A stretch of 34,274 bases of DNA, from NCBI GenBank assembly GCA_009693345.1, contig SHXL01000004.1, positions 1 through 34,274 of the forward strand, written 5' to 3'. Below, one piece after another: positions 7,580 to 17,254 of this stretch; within the stretch, counting starts at the first letter, position 1; every line of letters starts with the position of its first letter. This DNA comes from Betaproteobacteria bacterium (lineage in GTDB: Bacteria; Pseudomonadota; Gammaproteobacteria; Burkholderiales; SG8-39). The notes beneath the pieces are model-generated. The model ran no database searches. It saw only the letters and a list, made by a program, of their open reading frames with translations, and was not told the origin of the DNA. A program made the position numbers and the translations under genes.

Positions 7580-8002
7580 ATGGCCATCGACGCCGCAAGA
7601 ATATTGATCCTCGCCGGCGCGTCGATCTTCGGCCTGCTCGGCAGCGTGCATCTCGCGTACACCTTCTTCAGCGGCAAGTTCCTGCCGCGGGACGGCGCCC
7701 TTGTCGACGCGATGAAGGCGACCTCTCCGGGACTGACACGGCACACGAGCATGTGGGATGCGTGGATCGGCTTCAACGCGAGCCACGGCCTGGGCGCAAT
7801 CCTGTTTGCGGCGATCTACATTCTCCTTGCCGCCAAGCACATGGAGATTCTGATTCAATCGAAGGAATTGATCCTGCTCGGCGTTGCGGCCGGCTTGGCG
7901 TATCTCTGCCTCGCACACGCCTACTGGTTCCGGGTACCTTTCACTGGTATTTTGATTGCCACGTCCTTCTTTATCGCCGCCGCCGTTCTCATCTTCATCT
8001 AG
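7580..8002 (+). CDS. Small four-helix membrane protein (LIC_13387-like)
   Basis: A 140-residue membrane protein. Four hydrophobic spans are seen at about 5-30, 62-85, 95-116 and 119-140. Conserved-looking segments are GSVHLAYTF at the end of helix 1 and WIGFNASHGLG at the start of helix 2, which recall the LIC_13387 family of unknown function (recognised from memory, not searched). It ends in a hydrophobic helix with almost no tail. It lies between the hydrolase and thioesterase genes with gaps of 14 and 13 bp, so it is probably cotranscribed with them. Confidence 0.75.
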   Translation: MAIDAARILILAGASIFGLLGSVHLAYTFFSGKFLPRDGALVDAMKATSPGLTRHTSMWDAWIGFNASHGLGAILFAAIYILLAAKHMEILIQSKELILLGVAAGLAYLCLAHAYWFRVPFTGILIATSFFIAAAVLIFI

Positions 8003-8015
8003 AAAGCAGAAAAAC

Positions 8016-8498
8016 ATGACCCGTTCGCTGACCATATCCTGGGAAGATCCGCTCGCCGCGCACAGCGCGGGGCGCACGCTGAGCGGCCTCGCCTACATGC
8101 AGGAGATCATCGCGGGCCGGATCCCGCTGCCGCCGATCATGCAGCTGCTCGGCTTCCGGCTCGCGCAGGTCGCCGAAGGCCTCGCGGTTTTCGAGTGCGA
8201 ACCGGGCGAGCAGCATTACAACCCGATCGGCGTGGTGCACGGCGGGCTTGCGATGACGCTGCTTGATTCGGCAATGGGATGCAGCGTGCACACGCGCCTG
8301 CCGGCCGGCACGGGCTACACGACGCTGGAAGCGAAAGTAAACCTGGTGCGCGCGATCACGGCCAAGACCGGGCTGATCCGCGCCACCGGGAAAGTGATTC
8401 ATTTGGGCGGCAAGACCGCGACCGCCGAAGCGCGGCTCGAGGACGCCGCGGGCAAGCTCTACGCCCACAGCACCACCACCTGCATCATCCTCGGCTAA
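8016..8498 (+). CDS. PaaI-type hotdog-fold thioesterase
   Basis: A 160-residue acyl-CoA thioesterase candidate. The hotdog signature is clear: NPIGVVHGGLAMTLLDSAMG, with HGG at 75-77 and Asp84 in the position of the usual acidic catalytic residue. A later TLEAKVNLVRAI segment and the HLGGKTATAEARL strand also fit. A 40-residue N-terminal extension precedes the domain, as in many PaaI relatives. Start ATG at 8016 is 13 bp after the membrane protein stop. The 3' end overlaps the 3' end of the opposite ABC exporter gene by 14 nt. Substrate may be a phenylacetyl or other acyl-CoA; not resolved. Confidence 0.9.
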   Translation: MTRSLTISWEDPLAAHSAGRTLSGLAYMQEIIAGRIPLPPIMQLLGFRLAQVAEGLAVFECEPGEQHYNPIGVVHGGLAMTLLDSAMGCSVHTRLPAGTGYTTLEAKVNLVRAITAKTGLIRATGKVIHLGGKTATAEARLEDAAGKLYAHSTTTCIILG

Positions 8499-10188
8499 AG
8501 TCTTCCCACGCGAGGCGGCGGGTGTGGATTTGCGCGAGCTCCTCGCGGTGGCCGATCGACACCAGCGTGGTAGCAGGCAGTTTCTCTTTCAATAGCCGAT
8601 AAAGCGCCGCCTGCGCGTCATCGGGCAGTGCCGCGGTGGGCTCGTCCATGAACAGCCAGTCGGGGCGGTTGATGAGCGCACGCGCGATCGCGAGGCGCTG
8701 CTGCTCGCCGCCGGAGAGCAGCTGCGCCCAGTTTTCGTCGCGCGCAAGGTCACCCGCAACGTGCGCGAGGCCGACCGCGGCGAGCGCCTCGCGCACCGCG
8801 TCGTCTGAAATCCCCACCTCGACCGCGGGATAGCAGGTGGCGTACTTGAGCGTGCCGATCGGCAGGTAAGGCCGCTGCGGCAGGAAGAGGAGCGTCGCCC
8901 CCTTCGGCAGCGAGATCTTCCCCTTCCAGTACGGCCAGATGCCCGCGATGGCGCGAAACAGCGTGCTCTTGCCCGCGCCGGAGGGCCCGGTGACGAGCAC
9001 CGACTCGCCCTGCTTCAGCAGCAGCGTGGTTTTCGCGAGCAGCGGCTTGCCCTGCGGCAGCGTGAGTTCCAGCGCCTCCAGTGCAAGCACCGCTGGCGCG
9101 CCCTCCATGCGGTCGCCGTCGAGGCGGTCGGCCTCTACGCGCGCATGCTCGAGCGCCTCGGCAAATCCGGTCAAGCGATCGACGGTGGCCTTCCAGTTGG
9201 CGAAGCTGCCGTAGGCGTTGATGAACCAGGACAGCGCGCCCTGCACCTGGCCGAAGGCGGACGCGATCTGGAAAATTCCGCCGAGCGGCATTGCGCCGGA
9301 AAAAAAGCGCGGCGAGGCGACCACGAACGGAAAGATGATCGCCACCTGGCCGTAGAACGACTGGAACCAGCCGAGCTGCTTCTGCTTCAGCATCTTGGTC
9401 CACCAGATCGAGATCACGTCGGCGAAGCGGCCGCGGAAATTCGCCAGTTCCCCCGGCTCGCCGCGGTACAGCGCCACGCCTTCGGCGTTCTCGCGCAGCC
9501 GCACCAGCGCGAAGCGAAAGTTCGCTTCAAAACGCTGCTGCTCGAAACCGATGCCGATCAGCGGGCGGCCGATCCAATGCGTAATCCAGGTGCCGGCGAT
9601 GGCGTAGAAGAGCGCCACCCACACCATATAGCCCGGTATCTCGATGCCGAAGAACGACGCCGCGCCCGAGATCGACCACAGGATGCCGACGAAGGACACC
9701 AGCGTCACCACCGCGGACAGCAGGCCCAGCGCGAGCGACAGCGTCAGGTCGACGAAGATGTTGAGGTCATCGGCGATCCGCTGGTCGGGGTTGTCCGTGC
9801 CCCGGTCAAGCAGCTGCAGGCGATAGTAGGCGCGGTCGCGCAACCAATCCGCGAGGTAGCGCTCGGTCATCCAGGTGCGCCACTCGATCATCAGCATCTG
9901 CTGGAAGTACTGCCGGTAGACGGCGTTGACGATGTAGACCACGGCGAGCAGCGTGAAGGTGCCGAGCTGGCGGAAGAATTCGGCCTGGTCCTTCGACTCG
10001 AAGGTGTTGTAGAACTCGCGGTTCCAGGTGTTGAACTGCACTTCCAGCCACACCCCGAGGAGCGCGAGCCCGACCACCGTGGCGAGCAGGATCAGGCCGA
10101 CGGAGCGCTTTTCCGATACCCAATAGGGCTTGGTCAGCGCCCATAGCTTGGGGAAAAAGGCGGCGCCGAAGAATCGCTTCTTTTGCAT
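8485..10188 (-). CDS. SbmA/YddA-like ABC exporter (fused permease and ATPase)
   Basis: A 567-residue half-transporter in which an SbmA/BacA-type membrane domain (about 1-330, including TWNREFYNTFESKD and IEWRTWMTERYLADWL) is fused to an ABC ATPase. Walker A GPSGAGKST is at 401-409, signature LSGGEQQR near 491-498 and Walker B WLFMDEPTAALPD shortly after. It should act as a homodimer in the inner membrane. Relatives such as YddA and vitamin B12/peptide importers are poorly defined, so direction and cargo are open. It is a single gene, divergent from the esterase at 10264 and convergent with the thioesterase gene. Confidence 0.92.
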   Translation of the reverse strand: MQKKRFFGAAFFPKLWALTKPYWVSEKRSVGLILLATVVGLALLGVWLEVQFNTWNREFYNTFESKDQAEFFRQLGTFTLLAVVYIVNAVYRQYFQQMLMIEWRTWMTERYLADWLRDRAYYRLQLLDRGTDNPDQRIADDLNIFVDLTLSLALGLLSAVVTLVSFVGILWSISGAASFFGIEIPGYMVWVALFYAIAGTWITHWIGRPLIGIGFEQQRFEANFRFALVRLRENAEGVALYRGEPGELANFRGRFADVISIWWTKMLKQKQLGWFQSFYGQVAIIFPFVVASPRFFSGAMPLGGIFQIASAFGQVQGALSWFINAYGSFANWKATVDRLTGFAEALEHARVEADRLDGDRMEGAPAVLALEALELTLPQGKPLLAKTTLLLKQGESVLVTGPSGAGKSTLFRAIAGIWPYWKGKISLPKGATLLFLPQRPYLPIGTLKYATCYPAVEVGISDDAVREALAAVGLAHVAGDLARDENWAQLLSGGEQQRLAIARALINRPDWLFMDEPTAALPDDAQAALYRLLKEKLPATTLVSIGHREELAQIHTRRLAWEDFSRG

Positions 10189-10263
10189 GGGGTTACCTCA
10201 GGCTGCGTTGCTCTATTCCGCGGGCAGTTTACAGAACGCACCGCGCGGGGTGAGAATGGCTTC

Positions 10264-10926
10264 ATGCAGCAGGTCTACCGCTTCGGCCCCGCCCCGAAGC
10301 AACCAGCCAGACATTTATTCGTATTCCTGCATGCAAGCGGCACCGACGCGCGCTCGATGATCCCCGCGGCCTTCAAATATCAGGGACGTTTCCCGAGCGC
10401 GGCACTCGTGGTTCCAAGCGGTTTTTCCTTTTATCGAAAAACCCCTGAAAGCAAGCAATGGTTTTCCACCTGCGGCCTGACCGACGAGAACCGCATGGCG
10501 CGCATTTCCGCGATCCTGCCGCGCATCGAGCAACTGGTGCGGCGCGAGCAGACCAACCATGGCGTACCGCGCGAGCGCACCGTCCTCATCGGCTACTCGC
10601 AGGGCGGCACCGTCGCCCTCGAAGCCGCGAAGGCCTTCCCCGAACTCGCGGGTGCGGTGGTCGCCTACTCCGCCCGCTTCGCGCAACTGCCGAAAACCGG
10701 CACGCGTATGGACTCGCGCATTCACCTGGTGCACGGCGGCTACGACTCCGTCGTCTCGCGCGTCTACGCCGAGCGCGCCGCCCGCGCCCTCGCCGGCCTC
10801 CACGTTCCCGTCACCCTCGACATCATCGAAGACCTCGGCCACGCCCTCACCCACGAGGCCATCTGCCGCGGCTCCCTCCGCCTCCTGCAAGGCATCTACG
10901 AGCGCCGCCGCGCAACGCTGCACTAG
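10264..10926 (+). CDS. Phospholipase/carboxylesterase-family serine hydrolase
   Basis: A 220-residue alpha/beta hydrolase of the small carboxylesterase (YpfH-like) group. Nucleophile Ser112 is in IGYSQGGT; Asp161 in HGGYDSVV and His193 in LGHAL complete a plausible triad. FLHASGTDA (21-29) is the oxyanion loop. No signal peptide is visible, so it is cytoplasmic. Start chosen at ATG 10264; an upstream in-frame ATG at 10183 would overlap the divergent ABC gene and read through leader-like sequence. The gene stands alone, followed after 24 bp by a REP-like hairpin. The natural ester is unknown. Confidence 0.88.
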   Translation: MQQVYRFGPAPKQPARHLFVFLHASGTDARSMIPAAFKYQGRFPSAALVVPSGFSFYRKTPESKQWFSTCGLTDENRMARISAILPRIEQLVRREQTNHGVPRERTVLIGYSQGGTVALEAAKAFPELAGAVVAYSARFAQLPKTGTRMDSRIHLVHGGYDSVVSRVYAERAARALAGLHVPVTLDIIEDLGHALTHEAICRGSLRLLQGIYERRRATLH

Positions 10927-10944
10927 CGCGGCCTCTCGAAGGGG

Positions 10945-10987
10945 AAATTGGGTCAGAGTGAATTCCATTGTCACTCTGACCATATTT
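10945..10987. repeat. REP-like palindromic element (long hairpin)
   Basis: GGTCAGAGTGA (10951-10961) pairs perfectly with TCACTCTGACC (10971-10981) around a 9-nt loop. After a 2-nt mismatch, AAAT (10945-10948) pairs with ATTT (10984-10987). The core GGGTCAGAGT resembles palindromes I recall as dispersed repeats in betaproteobacteria, possibly REP/RAYT-related; this was not searched. It may also act as a bidirectional terminator after the esterase gene. Confidence 0.65.
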
Positions 10988-11019
10988 GTCAGTTGAACTG
11001 AAAAATCTAAAAGGTCGAG

Positions 11020-11205
11020 ATGCAAATCACAATCAAGCACGAAAGAGAAGACGACGGGCGCTGGTTGGCGGAAGTGCTTGAGATTCCGGGAGTGCTCGCG
11101 TATGGCGCCACGGCCCGGAAGGCCATGTCGAGGGCCGAAGTTTTGGCCGTACACGTGCTGACCGAGCAACTGGAACACAACGAAATCGGACCTCAGTCCA
11201 GCTGA
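11020..11205 (+). CDS. HicB-like antitoxin-type small protein, without adjacent HicA
   Basis: A 61-residue protein. ITIKHEREDDGRWLAEVLEIPGVLAYG matches the HicB-like partial RNase H fold, in which the strand pair and EIPGV/YGAT are characteristic; ARKAMSRAEVLAVHVL is the following helix. In complete systems HicB neutralises the HicA mRNA interferase. Here no HicA-like ORF is found on either side. It lies just after the REP-like hairpin and 16 bp before another tiny antitoxin-like gene. There is no C-terminal DNA-binding domain. It may be a solitary antitoxin, a remnant, or a free-standing regulator. Confidence 0.75.
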   Translation: MQITIKHEREDDGRWLAEVLEIPGVLAYGATARKAMSRAEVLAVHVLTEQLEHNEIGPQSS

Positions 11206-11221
11206 TACGGAGGGATCATTG

Positions 11222-11398
11222 ATGTCCAGCGCGAAAGAAGAGCTCAGCCGCCTGATCCAGGGTCAGCCAGAAGACAGTTCACGCGAGGAAATCGTGCGCG
11301 AACTTGCCTTTCACGTCATGGTCGAACGCGGCCTCGCCGACTCGGACGCGAAACGCACGATCTCGAACGACGAGATGGGGCGGCGCATCTGGTCATAG
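11222..11398 (+). CDS. Small antitoxin-like protein (58 aa), function unknown
   Basis: The protein begins MSSAKEELSRLIQ and ends ISNDEMGRRIWS. It is charged, probably all-helical, and contains REEIVRELAFHVMVERGLADSD. This resembles short unnamed antitoxin-like proteins found upstream of RelE/ParE-type toxins, but I cannot assign a family. No toxin follows: the next gene is convergent, its stop only 4 bp away. The TACGGAGGGATC before the ATG holds a good GGAGG ribosome site 7 nt upstream. Spacing of 16 bp to the HicB-like gene suggests cotranscription. Confidence 0.65.
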   Translation: MSSAKEELSRLIQGQPEDSSREEIVRELAFHVMVERGLADSDAKRTISNDEMGRRIWS

Positions 11399-11402
11399 CG
11401 GG

Positions 11403-13442
11403 TCAGGCAGCTAAAGCGGGAATATTTCTAAAAAGATCTAGCGCTTCTGGATTCGCGAGCGCATCGGTGTTGCCAACGGGCATGCCATTCACGACGGCCT
11501 TCACCGTAAGTTCGACCACCTTGCCGTTCTTGGTGCGCGGAATGTCGGGCACTTGGATGATTTTCGCGGGGACGTGGCGCGGGGTGGTGTTGTCGCGAAT
11601 CCGCTTCTCGATACGTTCGAGCAAAGACGCATTGAGAGTAAATCCCGGGCGCAGGCGCACGAAGAGGATCACGCGGGTGTCGGTGGGATTGTCGGGCGGC
11701 CAGAGCTGGCCGATGGCGACGGACTCTTCGACTTCGTCGATTTTCTCGACCTGGCGGTAGATTTCGGCAGTGCCGATGCGCACGCCGCCGGGGTTGAGGG
11801 TCGCGTCAGACCTCCCGTAAATGATCATGGTGCCGCGCTCGGTGAGCTCGCACCAGTCGCCGTGGGTCCAGACGTCGGGGAATTTGTCGTAGTAGGCGCT
11901 GCGGTATTTCTCGCCGCCCTTGTCGTTCCAGAAGCCAAGGGGCATGGAGGGGACGGGCTTGGTGCAGACGAGCTCGCCCTTCTGCCCGATGACGGGTTCG
12001 CCGGCTTCGTTGAACACCTGCACCGCCATGCCGAGCGAGCGGCACTGCAGCTCGCCACGGTACACCGGCAGGATCGGATTGGCGTCGGCGAAGGCCGCCA
12101 TGATGTCGGTGCCGCCCGAGATCGAGGACAGGCACACGTCCTTCTTTACTTTCGAGTAGACGTAGTCGTAGCTCTCGGCCACCAGCGGCGAGCCGGTGGA
12201 GATGATCATGCGCACCTGCGCCAGCTTGTGCGTCTCGATCGGCGCGAGGCCGCGCTTTTCCAGCGAGTCGATGAACTTCGCAGAGGTGCCGAAATGGCTG
12301 AAGCGCTCCTCGTCGGCGTAATCGAAGAGGATCTGCCCGCCGCGCTCGAACGGCGAGCCGTCGTAGAGCATCACCGTGGCTTCGGCGCACAGCCCGTGGA
12401 AGAGCAGGTTCCACATCACCCAGTTGGTGGTGCAGTAATAGAACATCCGGTCGCCCGGGCGCACGTCGAACTGCAGCTTGTACATCTTCAGGCTCTGCAG
12501 CAGCGCGCCGCCGACGCCGTGTACGATGCACTTGGGCACGCCGGTGGTGCCGGAGCTGAAGAGAATGTAGGCAGGGTGCTCGAACGGCAGCTGCGCGTAC
12601 TCGATCTCCTTGGGAGAGAACTTGCGCAGCCATTCATCCAGCAGCACCGCTTTCGGGATGTGCGAGACGTCGGGCCTGGCGTGCAGGTTCGGCACCACCA
12701 CGATCTTTCGCAGCGTGGGCAGCCCTTCGGCGATCTCGGCGACCCGATCGAGCACGTCGAAATCGCGCCCGCCATAGCGGTAGCCGTCGGCGACGAACAG
12801 GATCTTCGGTTCGATCTGGCCGAAGCGGTCGAGCACGCCGCTGGTGCCGAAGTCCGGCGAGCAGGACGACCACACGATGCCGTTGGACAGCGCGGCCAGT
12901 GCAAGCATCCCTGTTTCCGGCATATTCGGAATGATCGCGGCCGCGCGATCGCCCGGGCGCAGGCCCAGTTGCGCCATCGCCTGCGCCGCGCGCGATACGT
13001 CGCTCGTGAGGTTCGAATAGCTGACGCGCCGCTGGAAGCCGCGCTCGTCCCAGAACACGAAGGCGTCGCCCTGGTCGCCGCGCCGCAGCAGGTTCTCGGC
13101 GAAATTGAGGCGCGCGTCGGGAAACCATTTCGCGCCCGGCATCTTGTCGCCGTCCACCAGCACCGTGGACCCCTTTTTCGAGGCGATCACGCCGCAGAAG
13201 TCCCAGACTTCGCTCCAGAACTCCCCCGGGTGATCCACCGTCCACTGGTAGAAATCCGCGTAGCCGGGCTTCTCGAGGTGGTACTTGCGCACGATTTGGC
13301 GCTGGAACTGCGTCATTTGCGCACTCTCGACGGCCTGCGCGGAGGGCGACCAAACAGGCGCGACGCCGGCGGCCTTCTTGGCGGCCCTTGGCTTTGCGTT
13401 CGCCGGTGCCTTTGCCTTTGCCGGTGCTTTGGGCTTGGTCAT
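11403..13442 (-). CDS. Acetoacetyl-CoA synthetase
   Basis: Activates acetoacetate to acetoacetyl-CoA with ATP, feeding ketone bodies into central or PHB metabolism. The 679-residue protein has the adenylate-forming motifs: YILFSSGTTGVPKCIVHG (A3), SSISGGTD (A5-like), YGRSDATLNPGGVRIGTAEIYR (A7/A8) and RTKNGKVVEL with the catalytic Lys near the C-terminus (A10). The acetoacetyl-type N-terminus is recognisable in FWSEVWDFCGV. Residues 1-30 are an unusual Lys/Ala/Pro-rich extension before the normal domain. Start ATG at 13442 is 8 bp after the methyltransferase stop. Symbol left blank because naming (acsA/aacS) varies. Confidence 0.93.
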   Translation of the reverse strand: MTKPKAPAKAKAPANAKPRAAKKAAGVAPVWSPSAQAVESAQMTQFQRQIVRKYHLEKPGYADFYQWTVDHPGEFWSEVWDFCGVIASKKGSTVLVDGDKMPGAKWFPDARLNFAENLLRRGDQGDAFVFWDERGFQRRVSYSNLTSDVSRAAQAMAQLGLRPGDRAAAIIPNMPETGMLALAALSNGIVWSSCSPDFGTSGVLDRFGQIEPKILFVADGYRYGGRDFDVLDRVAEIAEGLPTLRKIVVVPNLHARPDVSHIPKAVLLDEWLRKFSPKEIEYAQLPFEHPAYILFSSGTTGVPKCIVHGVGGALLQSLKMYKLQFDVRPGDRMFYYCTTNWVMWNLLFHGLCAEATVMLYDGSPFERGGQILFDYADEERFSHFGTSAKFIDSLEKRGLAPIETHKLAQVRMIISTGSPLVAESYDYVYSKVKKDVCLSSISGGTDIMAAFADANPILPVYRGELQCRSLGMAVQVFNEAGEPVIGQKGELVCTKPVPSMPLGFWNDKGGEKYRSAYYDKFPDVWTHGDWCELTERGTMIIYGRSDATLNPGGVRIGTAEIYRQVEKIDEVEESVAIGQLWPPDNPTDTRVILFVRLRPGFTLNASLLERIEKRIRDNTTPRHVPAKIIQVPDIPRTKNGKVVELTVKAVVNGMPVGNTDALANPEALDLFRNIPALAA

Positions 13443-13449
13443 GGCGACA

Positions 13450-14053
13450 TTATCGCCGACGCCAGACGCTCGCCAGCCAGGGTTGCTGTTCGCGCGGCAG
13501 GCCCGGCGGGCGGTAGTAGTGCTCGAGCTCGTCGAAGCCCGCCGCCGCGAGGTACCCGCGCCAGGCCTCCAGGTCATGGTAGGCGCCATAGCGCCCGCGA
13601 TTCCAGCCCTCCTTGTTGGTGCCACGCGGATTGGAGCTGAACAGCACGCCGCCCGGCTTGAGCGACGCGTGCAACTCGCGCAGTACGCGCGGCAGCTCGC
13701 GGCCGGGGACGTGGAATAGCGACGCATTGGCGAACACGCCGTCGAAGCGCGACGGCAGCAGATCGAGCGCAAGGAAATCCTGCTCCAGGACCTCGCAGCC
13801 GCTGTATTCGCGCGCCATGGCGGCAAAGCGGGCCGAGCCTTCCAGGCCCACCGCCTCATGGCCCAGATCCTTGAACACTTTCAGATCGCGTCCAGGGCCG
13901 CAGCCAAAATCGAGGATGGTGAAAGGGGATGCGCCTTCGATGTGCTTCAGCAGCGCAGTCGTGTTCTGGCTGACGTCGTGATCCCGCGTCCCCTGCCAGA
14001 AATCCTCCGCCCGGCTGTCGTAATGCTGCAGCGTGCGCCGGGAAATCTCCTCG

Positions 14054-14061
<8 letters not shown>
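13450..14061 (-). CDS. SAM-dependent class I methyltransferase
   Basis: A 203-residue small-molecule-type methyltransferase. Motif I is ILDFGCGPGRDLKVF (about 49-63), the acidic loop is VGLEGSARF, and motif IV is in FDGVFANASLFHV. The later LKPGGVLFSSNPRG is also standard. It has no additional domain. It overlaps the aspartase gene by 8 nt and precedes the acetoacetyl-CoA synthetase by 8 bp, so translational coupling in one operon is likely. The methyl acceptor is not known; neighbours do not decide it. Confidence 0.88.
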
Positions 14062-15484
<1,423 letters not shown>

Positions 15485-15496
15485 ACTGTCTCCTGC

Positions 15497-17197
15497 ATGA
15501 ATTCTATTCCTGCCCTGGCACTTGGCGTCGCGCTGCTGCTTTTCTTTCCCTCCGCTCCTGGCGAGGAAAGCCGGGCGGCACATGCAAGGCAATTCATGAT
15601 CGCCACCGCCAATCCGCACGCCTCGCAGGCCGGGCTGGAGATGCTGCGCGCTGGCGGCAGCGCGCTCGACGCCGCGATCGCCGCCCAGCTCGTGCTCAAC
15701 CTAACCGAACCGCAATCTTCGGGCATCGGCGGGGGCGCGTTCATCCTGCACTGGGACGAGACCGCGCGGCGCGTGTCGGCCTACGACGGCCGCGAGACGG
15801 CGCCCGCCGCAGCGCGTGCCGACCGGTTCCTTCAGCCCGATGGCAAGCCGATGCCCATCGGCGAGGCGATCAACTCGGGAAGATCGGTCGGCGTGCCGGG
15901 CCTGCTGCGCGTGTTGCGCCTCGCGCACGGGAAACACGGCCGCCTGGCGTGGGCAAGGCTGTTCGAACCCGCGATCCGCCTCGCCGAGGACGGTTTCCGG
16001 GTCTCGCCGCGGCTGCACGCGCTGATCGAGTCCGACCCAATACTGCGCATCAATGCCGCCACCCGCGCGTATTTCCATCTGCCGGACGGCAGTCCCCTGC
16101 CGGTCGGCTACCGGCTGAGGAATCCTCCGTTCGCCGCGCTGCTGCGCCAGATCGTGTTGCAGGGTCCGGATGCGTTTTACCTCGGAGCCGTCGCGCGCGA
16201 CATGGTCGCCGCAGTCGCCGCGCATCCTCGCCCCGGGGACCTCACCGAGCAGGACCTAGCCGCCTACCGCGCGGTGGAGCGGGAGCCAATCTGCGGCGGC
16301 TATCGCGGCTACCGGATCTGCGGCATGCCGCCGCCGTCATCGGGGGGCATCGGCGTGCTCGCGATCCTCGGCGTGCTGGAGCGCTTCCCGCTCGCCGGGC
16401 TGCGCCCGGGATCGAGCGGCGCGGCGCACCTGTTCACCGAAGCCGGGCGGCTCGCCTACGCGGACCGCGACCACTACGTCGGCGACCCGGATTTCGTACG
16501 CGTCCCGGCGGCCGGACTGATCGATCCGGAATACCTGCGCGGGCGCGCGCAGCTGGTGAACCCCAGGCGAAGCATGGTCCGCGCTTTGCCGGGTGCTCCA
16601 GCCGGGGCGCGCGCCGCGATGGGCGCCGACGCCACCGTGGAGGCCGCCGGCACCAGCCACATCTCGGTGGTGGACGCGTGGGGCAACGCCATCGCGATGA
16701 CCACCACCATCGAATCGCCGTTCGGCAGCCGTATTCTGGTCCGCGGCTTCCTGCTCAACAACGAACTCACCGATTTTTCGCCGCTCCCGGATGAAGGCGG
16801 CAAGCTGGCCGCCAACCGCGTCGAACCGGGCAAGCGCCCGCGCAGCACGATGTCGCCGACCTTCGTCTTTGCCCCGGGTGGTGCATTCTTGATGACCGTA
16901 GGATCCCCGGGCGGCAGCGCGATCATCAACTATGTCGCCAAGACCCTGGTCGGCGTGCTGGATTGGAACCTCGACATCCAGCAGGCGATCGCCGCACCGA
17001 ACATGGGCAGCCGCAACCGGGAAACGGAGCTCGAAAAAGGCACGGCTCTGGAGAATATTGCGGCCGCACTGCGCGCTCTCGGGCACCCCGTGGAGGCAGT
17101 GGAACTGAACAGCGGCCTGCACGGGATCGTGCGCACCCCGCAGGGGCTGGCCGGGGGTGCAGACCCGCGCCGCGAGGGCGTCGCAATGGGTGAATAG
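15497..17197 (+). CDS. ggt: Gamma-glutamyltransferase, secreted form
   Basis: Hydrolyses or transfers gamma-glutamyl groups, for example from glutathione, in the periplasm. The 566-residue precursor starts with a hydrophobic signal segment (3-20). The Ntn-hydrolase nucleophile that appears after self-cleavage is Thr386 in EAAGTSHISVVD. NLTEPQSSGIGGGAF (68-82) and PPPSSGGIGVLAI are family motifs, and the small subunit carries GKRPRSTMSPTFVF and the glycine-rich VGSPGGSAIINYV. Start ATG 15497 gives the signal segment directly but has no Shine-Dalgarno, because the upstream 12 bp belong to the aspA ribosome site on the other strand. It precedes gltI by 57 bp. Confidence 0.92.
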   Translation: MNSIPALALGVALLLFFPSAPGEESRAAHARQFMIATANPHASQAGLEMLRAGGSALDAAIAAQLVLNLTEPQSSGIGGGAFILHWDETARRVSAYDGRETAPAAARADRFLQPDGKPMPIGEAINSGRSVGVPGLLRVLRLAHGKHGRLAWARLFEPAIRLAEDGFRVSPRLHALIESDPILRINAATRAYFHLPDGSPLPVGYRLRNPPFAALLRQIVLQGPDAFYLGAVARDMVAAVAAHPRPGDLTEQDLAAYRAVEREPICGGYRGYRICGMPPPSSGGIGVLAILGVLERFPLAGLRPGSSGAAHLFTEAGRLAYADRDHYVGDPDFVRVPAAGLIDPEYLRGRAQLVNPRRSMVRALPGAPAGARAAMGADATVEAAGTSHISVVDAWGNAIAMTTTIESPFGSRILVRGFLLNNELTDFSPLPDEGGKLAANRVEPGKRPRSTMSPTFVFAPGGAFLMTVGSPGGSAIINYVAKTLVGVLDWNLDIQQAIAAPNMGSRNRETELEKGTALENIAAALRALGHPVEAVELNSGLHGIVRTPQGLAGGADPRREGVAMGE

Positions 17198-17221
17198 CTA
17201 GGCAAGTCCGGGAGGGTTCAT

Positions 17222-17227
17222 TAGAAT
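17222..17227 (+). promoter_or_regulatory. Possible -10 box for gltI
   Basis: TAGAAT at 17222-17227 in the ggt-gltI gap, 27 nt before the gltI ATG, which itself has GGGAGG. No convincing -35 was found. Confidence 0.35.
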
Positions 17228-17254
17228 TCAATCCTGCTCAACAGGGAGGCTTCA

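Noticed and set aside
10183..10263. Longer N-terminus for the esterase
   Set aside because: Would overlap the divergent ABC gene start and encode an unusual leader; ATG 10264 begins the recognisable domain.
11553..13640. 695-codon open frame on the plus strand opposite acetoacetyl-CoA synthetase
   Set aside because: Composition-driven antisense frame. It spans the synthetase start and part of the methyltransferase, with no known motif.
15497..17197. Duplication origin for the two gamma-glutamyltransferases
   Set aside because: They differ in signal peptide, nucleophile context and surrounding motifs; they belong to different branches, not a recent local duplication.
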